DNA from: Bacillus sp. SD075
Lineage (GTDB): Bacteria > Bacillota > Bacilli > Bacillales > DSM-1321
Direction: 5' to 3'
Assembly: GCF_017355165.1 (NCBI RefSeq)
Contig: NZ_JADILK010000042.1
Location: 1 to 38,248 of the forward strand
DNA: 38,248 bases
Shown: piece by piece, positions 24,586 to 31,689 of the stretch
Layout of the letters: each line of letters begins with the position of its first letter
How positions within the stretch are numbered: the first letter of the stretch is position 1
The notes under the pieces: model-generated
What the model saw: only the letters and a program-made list of their open reading frames with translations
Told to the model about the DNA's origin: nothing
Database searches by the model: none
Translations under genes and position numbers: made by a program

Positions 24586-25347
24586 ATGAAAGATATCCTT
24601 ATTTCACGATTGAGATACTTGGAAAAGAAAGAGGATATGACGATATTGATGGCTGCTGTTACTGGCAGCCATTCTTTTGGTTTATCATCGGTTCGATCGG
24701 ATTACGATGTTCGGTTTATATATGTTCATAATGATAAGCGATCATATCTCAGCTTGAGTCAGCCAGTCGAAGTCATTCATTTGAAAGAAGGACTATTTGA
24801 CATGGAAGGATGGGATCTATTTAAATCATCCCGCCTTACCTTAAAGAGTAATCCTGGACTTTTTGAGTTATTTCAATCGCCAATCAAGTTAATAACCCAT
24901 CCGGATTATTATAGGAAGGTGAATGGTTTGATAGCGGCTTGCTATTCCAAAAAAGCACTGGGACACCATTACTATCGGATGATGAATGACAATCTTCAAC
25001 AATTGAAAAAATCAAGGGGTTCCGAAAGAAAAGAACTAAAAATATGGGTACAAGTATACCGTTCGTATTTAATCCTTGAATATTTCATCCAGCGGGGTTC
25101 GTTGCCACCTTTATCGGTATGGGAATTACTTGATTTGGTTTCAATTGAACAAGAACTGAAAACCAGGATGACCCGGATATTTAAGGCAAAACAAATGGGA
25201 GAATGGTTAAGCAATAATGAAAGAGAAAAGAATCTTTCGATAATTGAAGGGAAATCGCTTTCCATAAAGAATGAAATAACTAGGCTACCTAACGGGAAGA
25301 ACATGGAAACGGAGCTTAATCAATTAATTTGGACCATTTTGAAATAG
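24586..25347 (+). CDS. RlaP/YcgL-type nucleotidyltransferase
   Basis: A 253-residue protein of the polymerase-beta-like nucleotidyltransferase superfamily (PF10127-type). The signature is GSHSFGLSSVRSDYDVRFIYV (about residues 27-47), where the GS and the two Asp of SDYD form the nucleotide and metal site. SYLSLSQPVEVIHL and the GWDLFKSSRLTLKSNPGLFELF segment are typical of the family; the rest is helical. Members are linked with RNA repair ligases in some genomes, but no ligase is present here, and the substrate is unknown. GAGG precedes the ATG. It lies 15 nt after dynA, an association worth noting. Confidence 0.82.
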   Translation: MKDILISRLRYLEKKEDMTILMAAVTGSHSFGLSSVRSDYDVRFIYVHNDKRSYLSLSQPVEVIHLKEGLFDMEGWDLFKSSRLTLKSNPGLFELFQSPIKLITHPDYYRKVNGLIAACYSKKALGHHYYRMMNDNLQQLKKSRGSERKELKIWVQVYRSYLILEYFIQRGSLPPLSVWELLDLVSIEQELKTRMTRIFKAKQMGEWLSNNEREKNLSIIEGKSLSIKNEITRLPNGKNMETELNQLIWTILK

Positions 25348-25359
25348 GGGGTTTTTGAG

Positions 25360-26187
25360 ATGAGTTATATAATCGAAAAAGAAAAGCTTTTGCCGTTGTT
25401 GAATTCCAGTGATATCAGAATTTGTGATTGCCGCTTTCAGCTAGGCTCTCCTAATGCAGGGTATAATGAATACAAAAGAGACCATATTTCCGGAGCTGTT
25501 TATTTCGATCTTGAAAAGGATTTATCGGGGCAGGTTCAAGAACATGGCGGAAGACACCCTCTTCCTGACCTGGAAACCTTTAAAGTTAAACTGGAATCAA
25601 ATGGAATCACCAATGATACGGTACTTATTGCTTATGATGGAGGGGAAGGTTCTTATGCTTCCAGGTTTGTCTGGCTGCTGAGCTATCTTGGGCATCAGAA
25701 AGTCTTTGTTCTTAACGGGGGCTTTCGCGCCTGGAGGGATGCAAGCTATCCAATTGACTCGAATCAAACAAAATATGTGCCTACAGAATATCATATCGAT
25801 TTAAATGAGTCCGTTTTTGCATCTTTTCAAGCAGTGAAGAATTACACAATGAATAGGCCTGACGATATCGTATTAATGGATTCAAGGGAATCTAAGCGTT
25901 ACGAGGGAATCGAGGAGCCGATTGATAAGAAAGCCGGCCATATACCTGGTGCGGTAAATAAGGTGTGGACGAACGTTCTGGAAAAAGGCTATTTTAAAAA
26001 GAAGGAAAATCTTCAGTCGAATTTCACAGACATCGGTAAAGATAAGGAAATCATTGTATACTGCGGTTCAGGCGTAACAGCTTCGCCCAACTATATCGCC
26101 CTGAAAGAAGCTGGCTTTAAAGATGTGAAGATTTATATTGGCAGTTTCAGTGACTGGATCTCGTATGTTGATAATCCAATTGAATAA
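25360..26187 (+). CDS. Tandem-rhodanese sulfurtransferase
   Basis: A 275-residue protein with two rhodanese domains. The first (about 1-135) is structural and has no active-site Cys at the expected spot. The second (about 150-275) carries the loop CGSGVTA with nucleophile Cys235, and the VLMDSRESKRYEGIEEPID and KAGHIPGAVN motifs. CGSGVTA is the form seen in 3-mercaptopyruvate or thiosulfate sulfurtransferases. It transfers sulfane sulfur through a Cys persulfide; the donor cannot be fixed from sequence. Cytoplasmic. It begins 12 nt after the nucleotidyltransferase, with GGGGG upstream of the ATG. Confidence 0.92.
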   Translation: MSYIIEKEKLLPLLNSSDIRICDCRFQLGSPNAGYNEYKRDHISGAVYFDLEKDLSGQVQEHGGRHPLPDLETFKVKLESNGITNDTVLIAYDGGEGSYASRFVWLLSYLGHQKVFVLNGGFRAWRDASYPIDSNQTKYVPTEYHIDLNESVFASFQAVKNYTMNRPDDIVLMDSRESKRYEGIEEPIDKKAGHIPGAVNKVWTNVLEKGYFKKKENLQSNFTDIGKDKEIIVYCGSGVTASPNYIALKEAGFKDVKIYIGSFSDWISYVDNPIE

Positions 26188-26266
26188 TATGTTTACCAAT
26201 TAAACGTACCTTAAAAAAGGGCACAGTTATGTTAAAATGGAAGTACATCATGATAGAGGTGATAAT

Positions 26267-27148
26267 GTGTTAATGAAAGAAAATGAGCAGCCTCCTTCCT
26301 TTATGCTTGTCGATGGGATGGCGCTTTTATTTAGAGCTTTTTATGCAACGGCCGTTACTGGTCAATTCATGATTAACTCAAAAGGCATCCCGACTAATGC
26401 CGTACAAGGTTTTTTGAAGCATATGCTGACGGCGGTGAACCACTTTTCACCTAGTCATGTAGCGGTTTGTTGGGATATGGGCAGCAAGACTTTCAGAAAT
26501 GAATTATTTGATGGATACAAGGCTAATCGATCGGAAGCGCCAGTCGAAATGGTCCCTCAATTCGACCTAGCGAAGAAAGCGGTTGAAGCATTTGATATCC
26601 CTAACATAGGGCTCTCAGGATATGAGGCGGATGACTGTATTGGAACGATTGCGAAGGCATCTGCTCAACATAGCCGGGTTGGTATATTGACTGGCGATCA
26701 AGATATGCTGCAGTTAATAGATGAAAACATTTCCGTCCTATTGTTAAAAAAAGGGTATGGCAACTATGAAATGCATAATCCAGATAGCTTTTTTGAATGG
26801 AAAGGGATCACACCAAGACAAATGATCGATTTAAAAGCTTTAATGGGTGATACAGCTGATAACTATCCCGGAGTTAAAGGAATTGGGGAAAAGACAGCGT
26901 TGAAATTATTGATCCAGTATCAAAGTATAGAAGGGATACTTGAAAATGTCGCTTCATTGACGAATGGGCAGCGGGCTAAAATTGAATCCGCAGTCGATAT
27001 GCTTCATTTATCCAGAAAGCTAGCAGAAATAAAATGTGATGTACCAATTTCATGTTCGTTGGACGATGCGGTCTATCAGTATGATCGTGAGAAGGTCAAA
27101 AGTCTGGCTACTGATCATGAATTCAAGGCTTTATTGAGAATGATCTAA
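26267..27148 (+). CDS. ypcP: 5'-3' exonuclease YpcP (PolA exonuclease-domain-like)
   Basis: A 293-residue FEN-type nuclease like the N-terminal domain of DNA polymerase I. Motifs are LVDGMALLFRAFYA, the GYEADDCIGTIA acidic cluster, GDQDMLQL and the helix-hairpin-helix PGVKGIGEKTALKLL. It removes RNA primers or flaps from DNA 5' ends. I place the start at GTG 26267, with AGAGGTG 5 nt upstream. In-frame ATGs at 26237 (no ribosome site) and 26273 (spacing 11) are the alternatives. It lies 79 nt after the sulfurtransferase and ends at its own terminator. Confidence 0.92.
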   Translation: MLMKENEQPPSFMLVDGMALLFRAFYATAVTGQFMINSKGIPTNAVQGFLKHMLTAVNHFSPSHVAVCWDMGSKTFRNELFDGYKANRSEAPVEMVPQFDLAKKAVEAFDIPNIGLSGYEADDCIGTIAKASAQHSRVGILTGDQDMLQLIDENISVLLLKKGYGNYEMHNPDSFFEWKGITPRQMIDLKALMGDTADNYPGVKGIGEKTALKLLIQYQSIEGILENVASLTNGQRAKIESAVDMLHLSRKLAEIKCDVPISCSLDDAVYQYDREKVKSLATDHEFKALLRMI

Positions 27149-27158
27149 TCAAACAAGC

Positions 27159-27187
27159 GGAGCTTCCCAAGGGGAGCTCCTTTCTTT
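27159..27187 (+). terminator. Intrinsic terminator of ypcP
   Basis: GGAGCTTCCC pairs with GGGGAGCTCC (one T-G pair), followed by TTTCTTT. Confidence 0.8.
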
Positions 27188-27280
27188 GCATGTTGATTTT
27201 TTTGTCGAAAAATGGATAGTCAAAATCTTTGATATACGGTAAGATGAAAATAAGGCATGAAGTATGGAGTGGATGCAGAA

Positions 27281-27550
27281 GTGGCGAAATCAACTGAAGA
27301 GTATGTTAGTTTTTTAGAGGGGAAAGGATTCACTTTCGGTAATGACGCTATTGGTTTTATTTATTTTGGTAAGCGCTACACGGATGCAAGTGATATTTTA
27401 GTCAATGCAGCAATAGAATTGACATTGAAGGTACAAAAGAATTTTGATGGTAGCTTTTATATCTCCTTTTTGGAAAACTTAAAACAAAATGGCATTGAAA
27501 CGCGCAGTGCAGCGGTATCGTTTGCAAAAAAACAGGGGCTGCTTAAATAA
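27281..27550 (+). CDS. Small conserved protein (DUF6123-like)
   Basis: A protein of 89 residues from the GTG at 27281 (97 if the ATG at 27257 is used). Most of it is a helical domain: STEEYVSFLEGKGFTF, then IGFIYFGKRYTDASD and a run ending in KKQGLLK. I recall a Bacillus family (DUF6123) with the same GFIHFGKRYT-type core next to ypcP, but cannot confirm it. GGAG lies 11 nt before the GTG, while the ATG at 27257 has only AAGG immediately before it, so I prefer the GTG. No enzymatic motif. The stop lies inside the bidirectional terminator. Confidence 0.68.
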   Translation: MAKSTEEYVSFLEGKGFTFGNDAIGFIYFGKRYTDASDILVNAAIELTLKVQKNFDGSFYISFLENLKQNGIETRSAAVSFAKKQGLLK

Positions 27551-27583
27551 ATCGGACTTCGTAACTGGAAGTCCGATTTATTT
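27545..27583. terminator. Bidirectional terminator between the DUF6123-like gene and the DMT permease
   Basis: A perfect 16-bp stem (AAATAAATCGGACTTC / GAAGTCCGATTTATTT) with a 7-nt loop; A/T-rich ends serve both strands. Confidence 0.92.
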
Positions 27584-27594
27584 AATTGGGCTTT

Positions 27595-28503
27595 TCAAGT
27601 AAACTCTTGTGTGACCGGTTTCTTTTTCTTAACAGGCAGTTCAGCAAATATCATTCCCAAGAAAATGAATGCGCAGCCGATGATGGAAGCGGAAGTCAAT
27701 TTTTCCCCTATCAATATGTATGAGGATAATGCAGCAAAAACCGGTTCCATTGAAAAGATCAGCGCCACTCTTGTAGGTGTCGTATAGGCTTGGAAAAAGG
27801 TTTGTGCGAAAAAGGCGAACGCCGTGGCCAAGGCTGCCGTAACCAATAAAGCAATCCATACATCCTTCTGTAACATGACCTTTGAGCTGAAGATGACGGA
27901 ATGATTCTCTTGGAAAATGAAGGCTGAAACAATTGATAATAAAGATACGGTGGAAACCTGAATCAGCGTCAACGGTAAAGCAGGAAGGGTCCTGGCATAT
28001 CGAGCGGTAGTAATGATTTGCATGGCAAAACCGATTGCGCATAAAAATACCAGTAAATCACCGATATTCAAATGGGAGCGGTCAGCGATAGCCATTAAAT
28101 AAAGCCCGATGGTTGCGGCTGCGACACCTATTATTGTATGGCGGGAAAGCCTATGTTTTAAAAGCAGCAGGGAAAAAACAGGGACCATGACGACACTTAA
28201 TCCTGTTATGAAGCCTGTCTTCGCAGGAGTTGTATAATTCAATCCGATTGTTTGAAGCCCATATCCCAGAAAAAGCCAAACTCCAATATGAAACCCAGCT
28301 ATAAAAAGGCCTTTATTCTGTGTTTTCCCTTTTTTGTGTAAAGTCGATAAATAAGGGATGAGCAAGAAAACGAAGGCCATGAAGAAACGGACGGCATTAA
28401 AAGTGAAGGGGTCAAGAAAAGATAGTGCATTTTGGACCATGACAAAAGTGACGCCCCAGATGAATACAACGAATAATAATGAAAAATCAGCTGTCTTTTT
28501 CAT
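27595..28503 (-). CDS. EamA/RhaT-family (DMT) permease
   Basis: A 302-residue membrane protein with about ten hydrophobic segments in two EamA repeats, typical of drug/metabolite exporters. Each repeat shows the usual Pro/Gly-rich pattern (FIWGVTFVMVQNAL..DPFTFNAVRF in the first; LATAFAFFAQTFFQAYTTPTR and MEPVFAALSSYILIGEKLT in the second). The C-terminus is a basic tail (KKKKP). The substrate is not predictable. The start overlaps the end of the RNase HI-like gene by 17 nt, with GAGG inside that gene as ribosome site, so the two are cotranscribed and perhaps coupled. Confidence 0.9.
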   Translation of the reverse strand: MKKTADFSLLFVVFIWGVTFVMVQNALSFLDPFTFNAVRFFMAFVFLLIPYLSTLHKKGKTQNKGLFIAGFHIGVWLFLGYGLQTIGLNYTTPAKTGFITGLSVVMVPVFSLLLLKHRLSRHTIIGVAAATIGLYLMAIADRSHLNIGDLLVFLCAIGFAMQIITTARYARTLPALPLTLIQVSTVSLLSIVSAFIFQENHSVIFSSKVMLQKDVWIALLVTAALATAFAFFAQTFFQAYTTPTRVALIFSMEPVFAALSSYILIGEKLTSASIIGCAFIFLGMIFAELPVKKKKPVTQEFT

Positions 28504-28900
28504 GAATTTCCTCAGCCTTATTCAATCGAATGGCCCGTCTCGCCAACTCATCCGCAGACTTGTTTTCAAGATTTGGAATCCATTTCATGAAAAATAATTC
28601 AAGCTCGTCGGAAAGCTTTAGCGCCCGTTCAAGCAAAATGGCATACTTATTTTTTGCGAATCTTTTTTCAATGGCCTGGTTGATGGCTTGGGAGTCAGTC
28701 CGAAAAGAAACGATTTGATATTTATTGGCTACACAAATTTCCAATGCTTTGATTAAAGCATGGTACTCTGCTTCATGGTTTTCCATATTTCCAAGCGGAA
28801 AGGAATGCCTCTCGACCACACCGTTATTATTTATGAAAACCCCAGCGCCGCTCGGGCCTGGGTTGCCTGCACTGGCACCATCAATATACACTTCGATCAA
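28487..28900 (-). CDS. ypdQ: RNase HI-family protein (YpdQ-like)
   Basis: A 137-residue RNase H fold protein. The four acidic catalytic positions are present: Asp7 (IDGASAGNPGPSGAG), Glu45 (HEAEYHAL), Asp69 (RTDSQ) and Asp117 (KSADELAR). On this basis an RNA/DNA-hybrid nuclease is possible, although I recall that B. subtilis YpdQ showed no detectable RNase H activity. The family's basic protrusion is missing. The start is TTG with GAGGAGGAG 5-6 nt upstream. It is divergent from ypeP, a second RNase H-like gene, and leads a two-gene unit with the DMT permease. Confidence 0.85.
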   Translation of the reverse strand: MIEVYIDGASAGNPGPSGAGVFINNNGVVERHSFPLGNMENHEAEYHALIKALEICVANKYQIVSFRTDSQAINQAIEKRFAKNKYAILLERALKLSDELELFFMKWIPNLENKSADELARRAIRLNKAEEIHEKDS

Positions 28901-29114
28901 GATGTGCTCCTCCTCGAGTTTACCTGTTAATATGCTTTGATAAAAAATGTTCCATATAAAATTAAGCTTGAAACATGAGAATTTCAGGCAGATATGGGAA
29001 CTATAATTAAAAAGAGTGATTCAAATGCTTACAATATATTATAAAGGGTATGACGAAAAAAAGGTATGAAAATTGTAAGCTGTTCTGCATGAATGGATAA
29101 GGAGCTGGAAATCT

Positions 29115-29786
29115 TTGAAGGTAATAATGCAATGGACATATCATGCTTCAAAAAAACCATCTGCCGATTTCATTTCGGATTGGCTTGATGCCGGGACTGC
29201 ACTGGTCATTACGGAAGATCTTGAAAAGGCAGGAAGGTTGAAGGAAGTGGAATTCAAGGATGAATTCGATACAACATGGACAAAGAAGGAGCTAAAGAAA
29301 CTCCTGACGGAAGTTGAGGAAGAGCCGCAGGATGTGACGGTTTTTTTTGATGGGGGTTTTCAAAAAGATGAAAAGGTGGCAGGAATCGGTGTTGCCATTT
29401 ATTTTCGTCAAGGTAAGAAGTTCTGGCGGTTACGCACCAATATGAAATTGGAGCAATTCGAATCGAATAATGAAGCGGAATATGCGGCCTTTCATGAAGC
29501 GGTCAGGCAGATGGACGAACTTGGAATTCACCATCAAAGCTGTGTTTTTAAAGGGGATTCTCTAGTTGTCTTAAAACAACTTTCCGGTGAATGGCCCTGT
29601 ATGGAAGAAAACTTAAATAAATGGCTGGACCGCATTGAAGCGAAATTGGATAAATTGAAGATTATTCCGATCTGCAAGCCAATTTCTCGAAAGGAAAACC
29701 AGGAAGCCGATCGCCTCGCAACTCTTGCACTTCAGGGAAAGGCCATTTTCAGCAAAATAGAAATTGATCGGTCAAAGGAGCCATAA
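29115..29786 (+). CDS. ypeP: RNase H-like protein YpeP
   Basis: A 223-residue protein. The N-terminal 70 residues (MQWTYHASKKPSADFISDWL..) are a domain special to YpeP-like proteins, with an Asp/Glu-rich linker. The RNase H domain (about 73-212) has Asp79 (FFDGGF), Glu122 (NNEAEYAAF), Asp148 (KGDSL) and Asp199 (QEADRLA), so all acidic positions are kept. The function in Bacillus is unknown. The start is TTG 29115 (AAGGAG 10 nt upstream) or ATG 29127 (AAGG 5 nt upstream). The gene is followed after 5 nt by ypeQ. Confidence 0.88.
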   Translation: MKVIMQWTYHASKKPSADFISDWLDAGTALVITEDLEKAGRLKEVEFKDEFDTTWTKKELKKLLTEVEEEPQDVTVFFDGGFQKDEKVAGIGVAIYFRQGKKFWRLRTNMKLEQFESNNEAEYAAFHEAVRQMDELGIHHQSCVFKGDSLVVLKQLSGEWPCMEENLNKWLDRIEAKLDKLKIIPICKPISRKENQEADRLATLALQGKAIFSKIEIDRSKEP

Positions 29787-29791
29787 CAACA

Positions 29792-29977
29792 ATGAACAGG
29801 AAAAAAATATATGAAGAAGTGGAAGATGTTCTCGCTTCATTTTGCCAAGATTGTTTTTTACGAAAGCATTTTCGAAAAGAGAAGGGGCGTACGTATGCCC
29901 ATCAGTTCTGTATTTCAGAATGTACGGTTGGTGAAAAATTAAAACAGCTGGGCAATGAACTTAGTGACCGATCTTAA
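29792..29977 (+). CDS. ypeQ: Zinc-finger protein YpeQ
   Basis: A 61-residue protein with CQDCFLRKHFRKEKGRTYAH followed by QFCISECTVGEKLKQLG. Cys18, Cys21, His25, Cys44 and Cys48 are the C2HC(I)x2C pattern of the zinc-finger family PF10782. It probably binds one zinc ion; target unknown. It is 5 nt after ypeP, and the two are probably cotranscribed. GGTCAAAGGAG-like sequence at the end of ypeP provides the ribosome site. Confidence 0.87.
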   Translation: MNRKKIYEEVEDVLASFCQDCFLRKHFRKEKGRTYAHQFCISECTVGEKLKQLGNELSDRS

Positions 29978-30021
29978 GTGCCCAAATTCACTTTCATTAT
30001 GACACAGGGAAATATGGAATA

Positions 30022-30030
30022 TGGTATTAT
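30022..30030 (+). promoter_or_regulatory. Extended -10 promoter upstream of the HD-GYP gene
   Basis: TGGTATTAT fits the TGnTATAAT extended -10 form. No strong -35 is at 17 nt; GACACA lies at 18 nt. The start would be near 30037. Confidence 0.4.
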
Positions 30031-30061
30031 AGGTAAAAAAATAGAGAAAAGTGTGGAAGTA

Positions 30062-31042
30062 ATGAAAAATAGAAGAGGAAAGCTGAATAATAAAGCGAAT
30101 CCGCCTCTTACCATACCTGAAATTGATTCCATAATGGAAGAATTGAAAAAAGGCGAATTTTCTTTAGCTGTAGATCAAGTACAATCTAACGTAAAGATTC
30201 ATGAAAGAATCAACGAAGCTTCTCTTCAAGTCAAAAACATCTTTCAAGATATACGTCAAGAAGGAAAAATACAGCCTGAAAAGATTAAATTGATTAAAGC
30301 GGAAGTTGCACCTGTCATTGCAGAAGCTGCAAAGAATCGTGATATTTATTACCTTTTCGAAGAGATGCAAGTAGATAACCAGTACACGTATAGACATAAT
30401 ATCGGTGTCGGAATCATTGCCACTTATCTAGGGATGATGCTTGGATTATCGAAAGAAAACCTTTCAGCCCTGACATTGGCAGCCACGCTGCATGACGTGG
30501 GTAAAACGAGGATTTCTGATAGTATATTGGAAAAACCGGGTAAACTGACTGCGGCGGAATTTGAAGAAATGAAACGCCATACCAATTATGGATATGAATT
30601 ACTTAAAAATATCCCTGGAATCCCACCATCGATAGCATTGACAGCCCTTCAGCACCATGAACGAGAAGATGGGCAAGGCTATCCACTTGGACTGAAGGGG
30701 AATGATATCCATCATCATTCGAAAATCGTCGCTATAGCCGACGTATTCCATGCGATGTCTTCAGATCGTGTATATCATCAGGCCATGCCGTTTTATAAGG
30801 TGATTGAGCAAATGAACAGCGATATGTTCAGTAAATTCAATCCAGAAATCCTGCTGGAGTTTGTAAACCGATTAATGTCCATTTTGGTCGGAAAAGAAGT
30901 CATGCTTACCAATGGACGTATCGGGACAATCATCTTGATCAATCCCTACGATCCCCTTAAAGTTTTATTGAAAACCAGTACAGAGATCATAGATTTGCGA
31001 ATGGAAAAGCAGTGGCAGATCGAACGAATCATCGGTGAATGA
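30062..31042 (+). CDS. HD-GYP domain protein, probable cyclic-di-nucleotide phosphodiesterase
   Basis: A protein of about 326 residues. The N-terminal 95 residues are helical and charged and unlike known sensor domains. The HD-GYP domain (about residues 110-270) has YRHNIGVG, the HD metal pair His144-Asp145 (LHDVGKTRI), the QHHERDG-like segment and the signature GQGYPLG (Gly206-Pro208). Full metal-site residues suggest activity on cyclic-di-GMP or a related dinucleotide. A small C-terminal beta domain (VGKEVMLTNGRIGTIILI) follows. I chose ATG 30062; the longer frame from GTG 29978 contains a promoter-like sequence and no ribosome site. It ends at a terminator shared with nsrR. Confidence 0.88.
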   Translation: MKNRRGKLNNKANPPLTIPEIDSIMEELKKGEFSLAVDQVQSNVKIHERINEASLQVKNIFQDIRQEGKIQPEKIKLIKAEVAPVIAEAAKNRDIYYLFEEMQVDNQYTYRHNIGVGIIATYLGMMLGLSKENLSALTLAATLHDVGKTRISDSILEKPGKLTAAEFEEMKRHTNYGYELLKNIPGIPPSIALTALQHHEREDGQGYPLGLKGNDIHHHSKIVAIADVFHAMSSDRVYHQAMPFYKVIEQMNSDMFSKFNPEILLEFVNRLMSILVGKEVMLTNGRIGTIILINPYDPLKVLLKTSTEIIDLRMEKQWQIERIIGE

Positions 31043-31077
31043 AAAAGAGCCCGATTATAAAAAATCGGGCTCTTTTT
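31042..31077. terminator. Bidirectional terminator between the HD-GYP gene and nsrR
   Basis: A perfect 15-bp stem (AAAAAGAGCCCGATT / AATCGGGCTCTTTTT) with a 6-nt loop. The left end touches the HD-GYP stop codon, and the right arm encodes the last residues of nsrR. Confidence 0.92.
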
Positions 31078-31519
31078 CATTCTGATTTACCGAATCAAAA
31101 TAGGCTTTAAGCATTACTTTATTTTCGCTGAAGTCTGCAATCGTATATTGATCAAGGACCTGTAGAAAAGCATCCAAGGCATTATTAAGGACAAATTTCA
31201 ATGAACAAACAGGAGAAATCACACAGTTATCGTGATCTTTAAAACATTCAACCAGATAAAAATCTTCTTCGGTTCTCCGGACCAGTTCCCCTACATTTAT
31301 TTCAGCGGGTGATTTTGCAAGCCGGAAACCGCCATTTCTTCCACGTATTGTCTCAATATAGCCTAATTTACCTAAATTATGAACAATCTTCATCAAATGA
31401 TTTTTAGACAATTGATATACTTCAGAAATCTCTTTGATATTTGATAATTTGCTTTGGTCGTGGGAAGCCAGGTAAATCAACACTCTAAGTGAGTAATCGG
31501 AATAACTCGTCAACCTCAT
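31055..31519 (-). CDS. nsrR: Nitric-oxide-sensing Rrf2-family repressor NsrR
   Basis: A 154-residue DNA-binding protein. The winged helix-turn-helix spans about residues 1-75 (MRLTSYSDYSLRVLIYLA; NIKEISEVYQLSKNHLMKIV; GRNGGFRL). The [4Fe-4S] ligands are Cys92, Cys99 and Cys105 (ECFKDHDNC, SPVCSL). NO damages the cluster and releases the DNA. It faces hmp, its best-known target, across a 170-nt gap with a matching palindrome. I chose the ATG at 31519, with GAGGCG 8 nt upstream. The C-terminus (EKEPDFL) is encoded in the arm of the terminator, a few residues longer than B. subtilis NsrR (146 aa as I recall). Confidence 0.93.
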   Translation of the reverse strand: MRLTSYSDYSLRVLIYLASHDQSKLSNIKEISEVYQLSKNHLMKIVHNLGKLGYIETIRGRNGGFRLAKSPAEINVGELVRRTEEDFYLVECFKDHDNCVISPVCSLKFVLNNALDAFLQVLDQYTIADFSENKVMLKAYFDSVNQNEKEPDFL

Positions 31520-31617
31520 GTTTATCGCCTCACATTCTATCCCCACTTGACTATATCATAAATGTGAACATTTTATAAACATGAAAACTTATTATTTGAA
31601 AAGATGTATGAATAATA

Positions 31618-31646
31618 TTGCTTTTAATGCATTTAAGTTCTAATAT
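31618..31646 (+). promoter_or_regulatory. Promoter of hmp
   Basis: TTGCTT (31618-31623) and TAATAT (31641-31646) with a 17-nt spacer. The NsrR-like palindrome begins at the next base. Confidence 0.55.
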
Positions 31647-31671
31647 AAACATGTATTTAAAATACTTGTTT
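31647..31671 (+). promoter_or_regulatory. NsrR operator upstream of hmp
   Basis: A 25-bp near-perfect palindrome. The half-sites are AAACA-T-GTATTT (31647-31658) and AAATAC-T-TGTTT (31660-31671) around a central A. The GTATTT-n-AAATAC core agrees with the AT-rich palindrome known for B. subtilis NsrR. It covers the start of transcription. Confidence 0.78.
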
Positions 31672-31689
31672 ATGAAAAGAGGTTTAACT

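Noticed and set aside
24996..25304. 102-codon minus-strand frame inside the nucleotidyltransferase gene
   Set aside because: It lies antisense within a gene with clear motifs, with Phe/Ser-rich composition typical of an antisense shadow.
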